From: Imperialibacter sp. EC-SDR9 | Lineage (GTDB): Bacteria > Bacteroidota > Bacteroidia > Cytophagales > Cyclobacteriaceae | NCBI RefSeq assembly: GCF_902498805.1 | Contig: NZ_LR701605.1 | Location: 1-64,000, forward strand | Direction of reading: 5' to 3' | DNA: 64,000 nt | Translations under genes and position numbers: made by a program | Shown here: positions 8,775-18,171 of the stretch, in pieces | How the letters are laid out: each line of letters opens with the position of its first letter | How positions within the stretch are numbered: position 1 is the stretch's first letter | Notes under the pieces: model-generated | Seen by the model: the letters and a program-made list of their open reading frames with translations, nothing else | The model's database searches: none | Told to the model about the DNA's origin: nothing

Positions 8775-8782
8775 TACATTTG
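8775..8782 (+). promoter_or_regulatory. -7 promoter box of the iron-uptake operon
   Basis: TACATTTG matches the Bacteroidota -7 consensus TAnnTTTG and lies 45 bases before the TonB-receptor start codon. A -33 element is not obvious. The rest of the gap 8386-8774 holds no gene I can support. Confidence 0.45.
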
Positions 8783-8784
8783 CC

Positions 8785-8809
8785 ATTATTTGTAATAAGT
8801 CTAAATAAT
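8785..8809 (+). promoter_or_regulatory. Candidate Fur-like operator
   Basis: Inverted arms ATTATTT (8785-8791) and AAATAAT (8803-8809) flank an 11-base centre containing GTCT. They sit directly downstream of the -7 box, where a bound repressor would block initiation. AT-rich palindromes with a TCTAAAT right half resemble Fur boxes, and the downstream operon looks iron-related. A functional assignment is inference. Confidence 0.4.
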
Positions 8810-8826
8810 AATAAGGTAAATCAAGG

Positions 8827-11214
8827 ATGGCGAGGCTGGTACTTATATGGATGATATCTTGTTATGCGCAGGTCGTGTTGGGCCAGGCGTCGGAAGGTAA
8901 TGCTACCATCACTGGCAAGGTCACTTCTACCGTTGGCGAAAAGCTGATCGGGGCTAGTGTGCTGTTGAAAGGGACTACCGCAGGTACTATTACAAGTGTG
9001 GATGGTAGTTTCGAAATCGTCAATATTCCTGCTGGCACCTACGTGCTTCAGGCCCATCTGTTAGGGTTTGAGGGGTTTGAAAAGGAGGTAAGATTGGCCG
9101 CAGATCAACGCCTGAAGTTCGACATCCTCCTTGAGGAAGTAAGCTTTGAGCTTGATAACGTAGAAGTAGTAGGCAAATCGGAAAGTACCGAAGTTCGTGA
9201 GCTGCCCTATGCCGTGTCGGTAATAAATACGAAAAATTTATACAACAGCACTTCCAATGCCAAAGAGGTGCTCAACCGTGTGCCGGGCGTGAGGGCCAGG
9301 GAAGATGGTGGTGTTGGCTCCAACCTAAGCTTTACACTCAATGGATTTTCGGGCGACCAGGTAAAGTTCTTCCTGGACGGTATCCCTATGGACAACTATG
9401 GCTCCTCTCTTAGCCTGAATAACATCCCCGTCAATACCATCGAGCGCATAGAGGTTTACAAAGGCGTGGTGCCAGTGTGGCTTGGTACCGATGCACTTGG
9501 TGGTGCGGTGAACATCGTATCGAACAAGCGCCACAACTTTATAGATGCGTCTTATTCCCTGGGATCATTCAATACACATTTGGTATCGCTGAATGGGGCC
9601 TATACGCATCCGCAAAGTGGCTTTACCGTTAGGGGAAATGCCAATATCAACTACTCCGACAACAGCTACAAAGTGTGGGTTCCCATCAAAGAGGGAAACA
9701 ATATTGTAGATTCTGCCAATGTGCGAAGGTTTCACGACCAGTACCGCTCCGGTACGGTGAAGCTGGAAACCGGGGTTGTCAATAAACCTTATGCCGACAA
9801 CCTGCTGTTGGGAATGATGGTGGCGGGCAACGACAAGGAAGTGCAAACCGGAGCCACTATGAACAGCGTGTATGGCGGCATCGTAAGAAACAGTCAGTCG
9901 GTGATTCCTTCTTTGAAATACAGCAAAGAGAACCTGTTGATAAACGGCTTTAACCTGAGTGTGAACAGCGCTTTTAACGCTACAAAAAGCCAGGTGGTCG
10001 ACACACTGAGGGGAGTGACTTACAACTGGCTGGGCGAGGCGATCTATACTCCCAATTCCAACGATGGAGAGTTGTCCCGCACTTTTACCACGCTGACCGA
10101 CGGTGAGTTCAACAGTCAGGTCAACGCCGGCTATACCATCAATACCAGGCATTCGCTGGCCTTTAACCGTTCTTTTTCTCATTTCGAAAGGGAGGTGTTT
10201 GACAAGGAAAACCCTGATAGGATTGAGAACCAATTCCCCAAATCCATCAACAAGCAGGTGATGGGGCTGGCTTACAAATTCGACGCCAGCGAAAAGTGGA
10301 GTACGACATTATTTGGCAAGGCGTATTTGCTGCATGCTGCCACAAGCAAACAGTTTGACTTTGGGCTACCGACCCAGCGGACCGAGGCCACTGAAAGCAA
10401 AAAACAAAACCTGGGCTATGGGATGGCCAGTACTTATTTCTTAGTGCCCCGGTTACAAATGAAAGTTTCCTACGAACACACCTACCGCATGCCCTGGGCC
10501 ACCGAGATTTTCGGTGATGGTCTGTTTGTACAGCCTAATCCCGACCTGGGTCCGGAGCAGAGCGACAACCTGAACCTGGGAGCTGCCTACCAGTTCACAG
10601 TTAAGCGCCATCACCAGCTCATGCTTGAGAGCAGCTTCGTTTATCGGGAGTCGAAGGACCTGATCTACCAGGTGGTGAGAGTGGCCAGCCCGGAAACGTA
10701 TTACGAGAACCTGGCCCAAACGAAGGTGGTCGGTATGGAAGGCAGCGTGAGCTACCAGTGGAAAAAGCTGTTGAGGGTGGGTGGAAATGTCACCTTTCAG
10801 GACATCACCGACCAGGCCGATTCGGTGTACAATGAGTCTTACACCAACACAGGCTACCAAAGGAATTTCCAAAAGGGATACAGGCTCCCCAACACTCCTT
10901 ACTTTTTTGGTCATGCCCATGCTGGTTTAACATTTCAAAACGTGACAGGCAAGGGGTCTTCTTTGAATGCGAATTACTATTTCAATTTCGTTCAGAAGTA
11001 TTTCCTGAGCTGGGCTGAGCTGGGCTCGATGGACACAAAGAAAATTATTCCGCAACAGGCTTCCCACGATGTGGAGCTGTCTTTAAGTCTCAGAGAGAGC
11101 AAATACAATATTTCGCTGGAATGCCGGAATCTGGCCAATGCCAGGCTGTACGACAAATACTATTTGCAGAAACCGGGAAGGGCATTCTACCTGAAACTCA
11201 GGTATACACTTTAA
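8827..11214 (+). CDS. TonB-dependent outer-membrane receptor, XusA-like
   Basis: A signal peptide (1 to about 20, ending VVLGQ) is followed by a carboxypeptidase-regulatory-like domain (about 25-105, 'GKVTSTVGEKLIGASVLLKG'), a plug (about 115-225, with 'IERIEVYKGVVPVWLGTDAL') and a beta barrel ending in 'FYLKLRYTL'. At 795 aa it fits siderophore-type receptors, not the ~1000-aa SusC class. It leads a three-gene operon: 32 bp to a DUF4374 lipoprotein, then a PepSY membrane protein. That order matches the XusABC xenosiderophore system of Bacteroides, so import of an iron-siderophore complex is likely. The ligand cannot be read from sequence. Confidence 0.85.
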   Translation: MARLVLIWMISCYAQVVLGQASEGNATITGKVTSTVGEKLIGASVLLKGTTAGTITSVDGSFEIVNIPAGTYVLQAHLLGFEGFEKEVRLAADQRLKFDILLEEVSFELDNVEVVGKSESTEVRELPYAVSVINTKNLYNSTSNAKEVLNRVPGVRAREDGGVGSNLSFTLNGFSGDQVKFFLDGIPMDNYGSSLSLNNIPVNTIERIEVYKGVVPVWLGTDALGGAVNIVSNKRHNFIDASYSLGSFNTHLVSLNGAYTHPQSGFTVRGNANINYSDNSYKVWVPIKEGNNIVDSANVRRFHDQYRSGTVKLETGVVNKPYADNLLLGMMVAGNDKEVQTGATMNSVYGGIVRNSQSVIPSLKYSKENLLINGFNLSVNSAFNATKSQVVDTLRGVTYNWLGEAIYTPNSNDGELSRTFTTLTDGEFNSQVNAGYTINTRHSLAFNRSFSHFEREVFDKENPDRIENQFPKSINKQVMGLAYKFDASEKWSTTLFGKAYLLHAATSKQFDFGLPTQRTEATESKKQNLGYGMASTYFLVPRLQMKVSYEHTYRMPWATEIFGDGLFVQPNPDLGPEQSDNLNLGAAYQFTVKRHHQLMLESSFVYRESKDLIYQVVRVASPETYYENLAQTKVVGMEGSVSYQWKKLLRVGGNVTFQDITDQADSVYNESYTNTGYQRNFQKGYRLPNTPYFFGHAHAGLTFQNVTGKGSSLNANYYFNFVQKYFLSWAELGSMDTKKIIPQQASHDVELSLSLRESKYNISLECRNLANARLYDKYYLQKPGRAFYLKLRYTL

Positions 11215-11246
11215 TCAATTTCAACAAACACAAATAATCAAAACAA

Positions 11247-12470
11247 GTGGATATGTTTTCTAAAAATCAATTCAAGTTATGGGCTATGCCGGCGCTGATC
11301 TTATGTGCGGCCATTTTCTTCACAGGATGCGGTGGGTCGGACGATCCCGAACCGGAAGAAACAGAGAGCCCGTTTGTGGTATCGCTGGCGATTCAGGGCA
11401 GCGACAATGGATTCACTTACTATTCTGTGCCTTTCAGCGACGTAATGACAGGCTCACTTTCGGCCGTAGGCCAGGGCATTGAGCAGCCAGGCTACTACGA
11501 CTTTACCCAAATTGGCAGCACCATCTACAGCATTGGTGGCCTTGACGATGTGAATGTAGTGGGCATCTCGAAAAATGAAGATGGCTCTTTGGAACAGGTT
11601 GGCGATATTTCCTTTGTTAACAGCCTGTCGGACATAATCAAAGCGGACGATAATACTTTGGTGGCCCTGGAGCTTTCGGCAGCTTCTGATCAGGTAAAAT
11701 TCCATACCATTGACATCAATTCGGTAACTGTGAAATCAACCGTATCACGTCCTGTGTCCGACCTGGTTTCCGAGTATTCCGCTGCCTACGGGGGCATGAG
11801 AATCAGTGGTGACTTTCTGTACCTGGCGTACTATGTCAGCGACCCGACTACCTACAACACGCCTTCTACCGAGCAAGCGGAAGTAGCAGTGTATTCTTAC
11901 CCAGGCTTCGAGTTTCAGAAAATAATGACCGACTCAAGGGTTGGGCCTATTGGCGGTTTCAACGTAAAGGCAGGTTTGATCAAAGACGAAAAAGGAGATG
12001 TGTACGCTTTGTCGCATTCTAATCCTGCCAATGGCTATAGCCAAACAACGAAGAGCGCAGGTATCCTTAAAATCGAGAAAGGATCGACAGCCTTCGACGA
12101 GGAGTACTTTCTTGACATTGAGGAGCTGACTGACGGCAAAACCACTGCCCACCTCATGTACCTTGGCGATGGCAAGGCTTTCGCCGAAATCAATATGACA
12201 GATCGTGCTGACCAGGCAAGATGGTCTGACGGCCCTCTGCAGTCGGCGGTGATCGACCTTTACGCTAAAACCGTCACCTACATCAGCGGAGTGCCTGAGC
12301 ATGCAGGGCAGGGTCGCCGACTGGCAGCCGTGCACGATGGTGATTTTGTATACATGTGTGTTCCGGAGGACACGGGCATCTTCGTGTACAAAATGGATGT
12401 AAAAAACTTCACGGCTACCAAAGGCGCTGAAGTAGAAGCCAACTTCGTCGCTGGATTCTTCAAACTATAA
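11247..12470 (+). CDS. DUF4374 lipoprotein, XusB-like siderophore-binding candidate
   Basis: The N-terminus is a lipoprotein signal (FTGCGG, Cys about 28) followed by an acidic linker. The body has repeated beta-propeller-like strands ('YDFTQIGSTIYSIGGLDD', 'GMRISGDFLYLAYYVS', 'GDVYALSHSNP', 'HDGDFVYMCVPEDTGIFVYK') typical of DUF4374. In Bacteroides thetaiotaomicron the DUF4374 lipoprotein XusB is reported to bind enterobactin-type siderophores and work with the TonB receptor XusA. Position directly after a TonB receptor and before a PepSY protein supports the same role here, probably at the cell surface. Family call strong; ligand unknown. Confidence 0.8.
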   Translation: MDMFSKNQFKLWAMPALILCAAIFFTGCGGSDDPEPEETESPFVVSLAIQGSDNGFTYYSVPFSDVMTGSLSAVGQGIEQPGYYDFTQIGSTIYSIGGLDDVNVVGISKNEDGSLEQVGDISFVNSLSDIIKADDNTLVALELSAASDQVKFHTIDINSVTVKSTVSRPVSDLVSEYSAAYGGMRISGDFLYLAYYVSDPTTYNTPSTEQAEVAVYSYPGFEFQKIMTDSRVGPIGGFNVKAGLIKDEKGDVYALSHSNPANGYSQTTKSAGILKIEKGSTAFDEEYFLDIEELTDGKTTAHLMYLGDGKAFAEINMTDRADQARWSDGPLQSAVIDLYAKTVTYISGVPEHAGQGRRLAAVHDGDFVYMCVPEDTGIFVYKMDVKNFTATKGAEVEANFVAGFFKL

Positions 12471-12483
12471 TATTTGAACTGCA

Positions 12484-12514
12484 AACCACCGGTCTGCCCA
12501 CCAGGCCGGTGGTT
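12484..12514 (+). terminator. Stem-loop between the xusB-like and xusC-like genes
   Basis: AACCACCGG (12484-12492) pairs perfectly with CCGGTGGTT (12506-12514) across a 13-base loop. No T tract follows and the downstream gene starts 20 bases later, so this looks more like an attenuator or RNA-stabilising hairpin inside the operon than a full terminator. Confidence 0.5.
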
Positions 12515-12533
12515 GTTACTGATCTGACTGTCG

Positions 12534-13733
12534 ATGAAAAACAAGAAAGGCAAGGCTAAAAACAAAAGTACCATCCGCCGGCTTAACGATTGGCTTCACC
12601 TCTGGCTGGGGCTAGTTTCCGGGATTATTGTTTTGGTGGTGAGCCTTACCGGGTGCATCTATGTTTTTCAGCAAGACATTAAAGATGCGCTGGAACCATG
12701 GCGTTTTGTAGAGACGCAGGATCAACCTTATGTTCCTCCCAGTCAGCTGCTCGACACCGCACAGGCCTATACGCCAGGTGCAAAGCCTACAGGCTTGACC
12801 TATGCTACCAGAGAGGGCGCTGCGGCAGTTGGTTTTTCCTCTTTTGAAGAGGGAAAGCGCAGCTTTACTGTCGTTTTTATGAACCCCTATTCGGCTGCGT
12901 TTCTAAAAAAGCAGCAAACCATTGGCAACGGGCAGTTTGATTTTTTTCGATTTATCATCGATGGGCACCGGGCACTCTGGCTGCCCTATGAGATTGGCCG
13001 ACCGATTGTTGGCGTTGCCACTTTGGTCTTTCTGGTTTTGCTCGTGACTGGTCTGGTCATGTGGTGGCCTAAAAACAGAAAGAAGGCAGAAATGAAAAAG
13101 GGGCTCACGATAAGATGGAATGCAAGTTTTAAGCGGGTTAACTACGACTTACACAATGTGGTGGGCTTCTACAGCCTGATATTGGCACTGGTGCTGGGCA
13201 TCACAGGCCTGGTGTACAGCTTTGAGTGGTTTGCCGATGGACTCTATTATGTGACATCGGGAGGAGAGAGCCGACCCGAGCACAGTCACCCTCACTCCGA
13301 TGTATCGAAGGCTGGCCTCGTACAACATAATGATAGCATTTCACCATTAGATCGAGCCTGGTACAAAGCCGTGGCGCTGGAGCCTGATGCACAGGGGTGG
13401 TATATGACACCTATCCTTCGTGATGAAGACGATGCGATTGAGCTAATTGCCTATCAGGATGAAGGATCATTCTATAACCAAAACACCTACTACTACGATC
13501 GGTATACGCTGGAGCCTTACCGCATGCAGGGAGACAGATTTGTGGAAGCAGGCTTTGCCGATCAGCTGGCTATGCTGAACTACGATATGCACGTGGGGGT
13601 GGCATTGGGTTTGCCCGGAAAAATACTGGCTTTCTTTGTTAGTTTGATTTGTGCGAGCTTGCCAGTCACCGGGTTTATGGTGTGGTTGAACAAAAAGAAG
13701 AAATCGAAAAAGCGGGAAAAGGTTCGGCTTTAG
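12534..13733 (+). CDS. PepSY-associated TM helix protein, XusC-like inner-membrane reductase candidate
   Basis: Four membrane helices are visible: about 24-46 ('LWLGLVSGIIVLVVSLTGCI'), about 160-182 ('VGVATLVFLVLLVTGLVMWW'), about 208-230 ('VVGFYSLILALVLGITGLVY'), and one near 360-385. His residues flank them ('DWLHLWLG', 'YDLHNVVG', 'YDMHVGVA'), which could ligate haem. PepSY-TM proteins next to siderophore receptors are thought to reduce or release iron in the periplasm. The tail is strongly basic. Third gene of the iron operon. Confidence 0.8.
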   Translation: MKNKKGKAKNKSTIRRLNDWLHLWLGLVSGIIVLVVSLTGCIYVFQQDIKDALEPWRFVETQDQPYVPPSQLLDTAQAYTPGAKPTGLTYATREGAAAVGFSSFEEGKRSFTVVFMNPYSAAFLKKQQTIGNGQFDFFRFIIDGHRALWLPYEIGRPIVGVATLVFLVLLVTGLVMWWPKNRKKAEMKKGLTIRWNASFKRVNYDLHNVVGFYSLILALVLGITGLVYSFEWFADGLYYVTSGGESRPEHSHPHSDVSKAGLVQHNDSISPLDRAWYKAVALEPDAQGWYMTPILRDEDDAIELIAYQDEGSFYNQNTYYYDRYTLEPYRMQGDRFVEAGFADQLAMLNYDMHVGVALGLPGKILAFFVSLICASLPVTGFMVWLNKKKKSKKREKVRL

Positions 13734-13790
13734 CCAATATACGACCAAGCAAAAAAATGAAGAGTTTGCAAACGGTTGGGTTCAAAAGAA

Positions 13791-13934
13791 AAAAGAAGAG
13801 GCTGTCTCAAAAGTCCAGTTAGCTACTTACGATGTCACATTGAGCCTGTCGAAATGCACATTAGTGCTGTTAACAAGGTTTCGACAAGCTCAACCTGACA
13901 TCCATTGAGGACTTTTGAGACAACCTCTTCTTTT
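13791..13934. repeat. 144-bp palindromic dispersed repeat, copy 1
   Basis: The outer arms start AAAAGAAGAGGCTGTCTCAA at 13791 and end with its near-perfect reverse complement at 13934; about 25 of 26 bases pair. An inner pair, CATTGAGCCTGTCGAAA and TTTCGACAAGCTCAA, also pairs imperfectly. A related element lies at 26330-26457 in the opposite orientation. This copy separates convergent genes (ends 13733 and 13954), ends in CTTCTTTTT and would terminate transcription both ways. A MITE-like origin is possible. Confidence 0.65.
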
Positions 13935-13953
13935 TAGGTCTTTTTGATGTCTG

Positions 13954-16815
13954 CTATTTATCTACTTTGATCGAATTTTTGTCAATAACATCCCCTTTGG
14001 CATCAAGCTCCACCACTTCGTAGCCTAGCTGCTCCAGCTTTTCCCGGTTGGTGGCGCCGTCGCCAACAACGAGGATATAAATACTGTCGTCGTCGAGGTA
14101 TTTTTTTGCCAGCTTATTGATCTCATCTTTCGAAATGGTATTGATGATCTTGGTTTGCTGATCGACATAGCTCTTGTCGAGGTTGTAATGAGCGATTGTC
14201 CGCAAGAAGCCCGCCTTCTGACCCGGTGTTTCATAGCTTCTGGCGTCACGCTGCCCTACGGAGTTTCTCATAAAGGCAAGTTCATCGTCGGTAATGCCTT
14301 TTTCCCGATAGTCAGTGATCTCTTTCATAAATTCCACCACGGCACTGTCGGTAGCTGTTGCCAACACCCCCGCATAGGCCTGATAGGGCCCCGGGTCTTC
14401 TGTAGAACTGAAATAAGCACCGGCACCATACGTCCAGCCCTTGTCTTCTCTCAAGTTCAGGTTGATGCGGCTGTTGAAAGCGCCTCCCAGCGGATAGTTC
14501 ATCAGGTACGATTTGAAGTAATCACCAGTAGCGTCGTATTTCAGGTCGGTCATATAGCCCACCCGAATCTGTGATTGCGGTGCATTGGGCTTGTCCACCA
14601 GATAAATCCTGGTTTTGTCGCCCGGTTTGGCCGGTGGAAGTGTGGGTAGCGCCACTTTTTTGTTGGGCCAACTTTTCAGGAAGCCCAACTTTGGCAGAAT
14701 CTCCTTTTGATCAACATCTCCTACAATCACCAGCTCGCCCAGGTTGGGAGAGTAGTACTTGTCGTAGAAAGCCTTCACATCGTCAAGTGTAATGTTGGCG
14801 ACCGTTTCCTCTATCCCGGATGTTGGCACTGAATAAATATGCTCGTCGCCGTATAGCAACCGGTCAAACACCTGGCCCGCAATGGCTGAGGGATCCTTCT
14901 GACTGGCAATGATGCCTTCCATTTGTTGCTTGATCACCCTGTCAAAGTCTACTTGCTGGAAGCCTGGTCGCAGGAGTTTTTCCTCCGCAAGTTGTAGCGT
15001 TTTGTCGAGGTTCTTCTTCAGTGTGTTGATACTGACTACTGTTGAAGTCCGGTTGGCATAAATATTAATGCTGCTGCCAATTTTCCGCAGCTCTTCCTGC
15101 ATGGCTTCGGCTGAATAGTTTTGCGTTGACTCATCCATCATGGAAGCCGTGATCTGAGCCAACCCGCTTTTCTTGGGGTCGGCCGCATCGAACTTGTGGC
15201 CACCTACCAGCGTCAACTGAATAGCAACGGTAGGAATCTCATTGCTTTTTGTTCCAATCACCTTAATGCCATTATCGAATTTGGTTTCCCAGAACTCAGG
15301 CACCTTTACGAGCGGGCTTGGGCCAGAAACAGGTCTTTTGCTTCTATCGAAAGGCTCATTGGTGGGTTTCTTGTAAGTAAGACCGGTGTAGTCTGTTTTT
15401 GGAAATGCGCTGACGCCACTTGTTGGCTTCTCAAAATTGTCGGGCTTGGCAGGAGCCGTTTCAGCATTTGGCAGATAACTGAGGATAACGCCTGGCTTGT
15501 TGTAGATGTACTTGTTGAATACCCGCATCACATCGTCGGCCGTAATGTCAAGGTAGCGCTGCAGGTCTTTTTTGACCAGATTGGGGTTGCCGAATGCATA
15601 CTGGTACCTCGACAGCTGTGATACCTTTCCGCTCACGCTGGCCAGGCCGTTGATGGTGCTCGACTCCTGGTTGGCTTTGAATTTCTTCAGATCGTCTTCG
15701 CTTACACCATTTTTGGCGAATTCGTCCAGTATCTGGCGCATTTCAGTTTCAAAGCCGGAGAGCGTCTGCCCGGGGTAGGGCAGCACAAACATCGTAAACT
15801 CGCCTGAAAGCTCTGCCGCCGGATGGAACACCGACGCCTGAATGGCTTTCTGGGTCAATACAAATTTTTTGAAGAAGTAAGAACTTTGACCGGTTCCTAA
15901 AATCTCCGAAAGGCAATCAAGCGCTGCCTCATCAGGGTGCATATTGGGCACAGTAGGGTAGGTGAACATCAACGCCGGGAAGCGGATGTTGTTGTCGACA
16001 TGCGAGATGTAACGGTCGGCGGGAATCACCGGGGCATCCAGCTTCATTTTTGCTACTTCCGGCCCTCTCGGAATACTCCCGAAATACTTTTCAACAAGGG
16101 TAATCACCTTTTTCGGATCAACGTCTCCCCCAACAGTAAGGGAAGCATTGTTGGGGCCGTACCACCGCAGGAAGAAGTTCTTCAGGTCATCTAAATTGGC
16201 CCGGTCGAGGTCTTCAAGCAATCCAATGGTCGACCAGGAATAAGGGTGGCCGTAGGGATACACCGCTGCAATGGTTGTTTCGTTCCACATGCCATAAGGG
16301 GCATTGAGCACACCCTGACCTTTTTCATTCTTCACGGTTGCCCGCTGCACTTCAAATTTTTTGGTTGTCACCGCATCGAGGAAGAAGCCCATCCTGTCAG
16401 CTTCCAGCCAAAGCATGGTTTCCAGCTGGTTGCTGGGTGCGGTTTCAAAATAGTTGGTTCGGTCACGGTTGGTGGTCCCGTTCAGCGTGCCACCCGATTC
16501 GGTCACAATTTTGAAATGTTCTTCATCGGCAACATTGTCGGAGCCCTGGAACATCATGTGTTCGAAGAAGTGTGCAAACCCAGATTTGTTGAGTTCCTCC
16601 CGGGCCGACCCCACATGGTAGGTTACGTCGACATGCACCAGCGGATCGGAATGATCTTCGTGAATGATCAGCGTCAGGCCATTAGCCAGCTCGTATTTTT
16701 CATAGGGTATTACCAGCTCATCACCGGTTTTGGTTACTTTTTCGATGAGCTTGGTTTGTGATTGAGAGGTCAATGCCATCGAAATGGCAAGACAGAGCAG
16801 TAGCAGTTTTTTCAT
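13954..16815 (-). CDS. M16 family zinc metallopeptidase (two-domain insulinase type)
   Basis: Signal peptide (1 to about 20) then two M16 halves. The N-terminal half holds the inverted zinc motif HFFEH at 82-86, with 'NEKGQG' downstream for the distal glutamate. The C-terminal half starts near residue 510 ('FDNGIKVIGTKSNEIPTVAIQL') and has 'KSGLAQITASMMDE' where the motif would be, so it is the catalytically inactive half, as in pitrilysin-type enzymes. It probably degrades peptides in the periplasm. At 953 aa it is full length. Apparently monocistronic. Confidence 0.9.
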   Translation of the reverse strand: MKKLLLLCLAISMALTSQSQTKLIEKVTKTGDELVIPYEKYELANGLTLIIHEDHSDPLVHVDVTYHVGSAREELNKSGFAHFFEHMMFQGSDNVADEEHFKIVTESGGTLNGTTNRDRTNYFETAPSNQLETMLWLEADRMGFFLDAVTTKKFEVQRATVKNEKGQGVLNAPYGMWNETTIAAVYPYGHPYSWSTIGLLEDLDRANLDDLKNFFLRWYGPNNASLTVGGDVDPKKVITLVEKYFGSIPRGPEVAKMKLDAPVIPADRYISHVDNNIRFPALMFTYPTVPNMHPDEAALDCLSEILGTGQSSYFFKKFVLTQKAIQASVFHPAAELSGEFTMFVLPYPGQTLSGFETEMRQILDEFAKNGVSEDDLKKFKANQESSTINGLASVSGKVSQLSRYQYAFGNPNLVKKDLQRYLDITADDVMRVFNKYIYNKPGVILSYLPNAETAPAKPDNFEKPTSGVSAFPKTDYTGLTYKKPTNEPFDRSKRPVSGPSPLVKVPEFWETKFDNGIKVIGTKSNEIPTVAIQLTLVGGHKFDAADPKKSGLAQITASMMDESTQNYSAEAMQEELRKIGSSINIYANRTSTVVSINTLKKNLDKTLQLAEEKLLRPGFQQVDFDRVIKQQMEGIIASQKDPSAIAGQVFDRLLYGDEHIYSVPTSGIEETVANITLDDVKAFYDKYYSPNLGELVIVGDVDQKEILPKLGFLKSWPNKKVALPTLPPAKPGDKTRIYLVDKPNAPQSQIRVGYMTDLKYDATGDYFKSYLMNYPLGGAFNSRINLNLREDKGWTYGAGAYFSSTEDPGPYQAYAGVLATATDSAVVEFMKEITDYREKGITDDELAFMRNSVGQRDARSYETPGQKAGFLRTIAHYNLDKSYVDQQTKIINTISKDEINKLAKKYLDDDSIYILVVGDGATNREKLEQLGYEVVELDAKGDVIDKNSIKVDK

Positions 16816-17055
16816 TGGAACATGGATCAGTTAAAAAGTAATATTTGAGTCTTTAACGTTTGGTTACTGAAAAGTAGTGTTGCGGATATAATTTAGTACA
16901 AAACGGTGGTTCTAATAAGCTTTCGAAAGCAAAATAACCTGAATCAGGCTTTTATTGGACTTTCGGCTTATGTTTTTCTGTATGAAGGTGATTCTTTGAT
17001 GCCATCGTGACATGTGATGGCTGGCAGAGGCGTGTTGCACACTTCTGTCGATGCC

Positions 17056-18171
17056 TTAATTTGAAACCAGCAGATAATTGGTACTTCTCCCGCCACCTTC
17101 AGCTTTCTGTAGTATCTGTTTTGCTACCAAATCCTGTATGTCACGCAGCGCCGTGTCAGCGGAACACCCGGTTATCTTCGCCCACTTCGAAGTGGTGAGG
17201 TTGCCTTCGAAGCCGTCCATCAATTTTTCGAGCATGAGCTTCTGGCGTTCGTTGTCTATCAGGAGCGCATGCTTGCTCCAGAAGGTATGCTTGAATATAA
17301 CCGCATCTAACACATCGTACGATGCATTGAGCGAGTTGAGCAGGCAGTTTAAAAACCAGTCGAGCCAGCTAGTGATGTCCACATCCCCCTGCTGGGTTTT
17401 TTCAAGTATGTCGTAATAAGCTTTTCGCTCCTTCCTTATCTGCGCCGACATGCTGTAAAACCTTTGGGGCATGCCGTCGGCCCTGGCCAGCAGCATATCG
17501 GCGATAGCCCTGGCTATTCTGCCGTTGCCGTCCTCAAAAGGGTGTATAGTAACGAACCATAAGTGGGCTATAGCGGCTTTCACAACCAGGTCATTGCTGT
17601 CGTTTTCGTTGAGCCAAAGCAGGAACCTGTCCATTTCTTCATCGACGTGCCTGGCCGGTGGCGCTTCAAAGTGTACTTTTTCCTTTCCCAATGCACCTGA
17701 TACCACCTGCATGGGGCCGGTAGAATCGTCTCGCCAGTTGCCCACGAGCACTTTGTACATGCCGCTTCTGCCAGTTGGGAACAGGGAGCTGTGCCAGGCG
17801 AATAGTCTGTCTTTTGTCAAAGGGGCGTTGTATTGCTGGGTGGCGTCCAGCATCATATCGACTACACCGTCTACATCCCTGTCGGAGGGGACGAGTCCGG
17901 ATATGTCCATGCCTAAGCGACGAGCCACCGAAGAACGCACCTGCTGCGGATTCAGGATATGCCCTTCTATTTCGGTAGATTTCAGCACGTCGAGCGTGAG
18001 CGTTTCCAGCACGGCTTCGTTTTGCAGCACAAACCCAAGAGATTCCATTTTGCCTACCAGCTTTCCTTGCAAGTGGCGCACCCTGCCTAATAGCGGTGTG
18101 AGCTGCTCCTGCCTCCATTCAAAGGCTGGCCAGCTTGCTTTCTGATAGATGTATGGTAGTAATCTCCGCAT
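17056..18171 (-). CDS. Fic family protein with N-terminal DUF4172-like region and C-terminal winged helix
   Basis: The catalytic loop HPFEDGNGR is intact at 210-218, so it should transfer AMP (or another NMP) to a target protein. The inhibitory motif (S/T)xxxE(G/N) appears as STEIEG at 65-70, N-terminal to the Fic core, making it a self-inhibited class II Fic protein. Residues 1-60 resemble DUF4172. The C-terminus ('TTSKWAKITGCSADTALRDI') is a winged helix-turn-helix. The start codon lies inside a CCGCAT-type palindrome, and DNA binding plus the repeated operator sequence suggest autoregulation. The target is unknown. Confidence 0.88.
   Translation of the reverse strand: MRRLLPYIYQKASWPAFEWRQEQLTPLLGRVRHLQGKLVGKMESLGFVLQNEAVLETLTLDVLKSTEIEGHILNPQQVRSSVARRLGMDISGLVPSDRDVDGVVDMMLDATQQYNAPLTKDRLFAWHSSLFPTGRSGMYKVLVGNWRDDSTGPMQVVSGALGKEKVHFEAPPARHVDEEMDRFLLWLNENDSNDLVVKAAIAHLWFVTIHPFEDGNGRIARAIADMLLARADGMPQRFYSMSAQIRKERKAYYDILEKTQQGDVDITSWLDWFLNCLLNSLNASYDVLDAVIFKHTFWSKHALLIDNERQKLMLEKLMDGFEGNLTTSKWAKITGCSADTALRDIQDLVAKQILQKAEGGGRSTNYLLVSN

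Noticed and set aside
9565-10233. 222-residue leftward frame inside the TonB receptor
   Set aside because: Antisense shadow; the receptor has complete plug and barrel features on the other strand.
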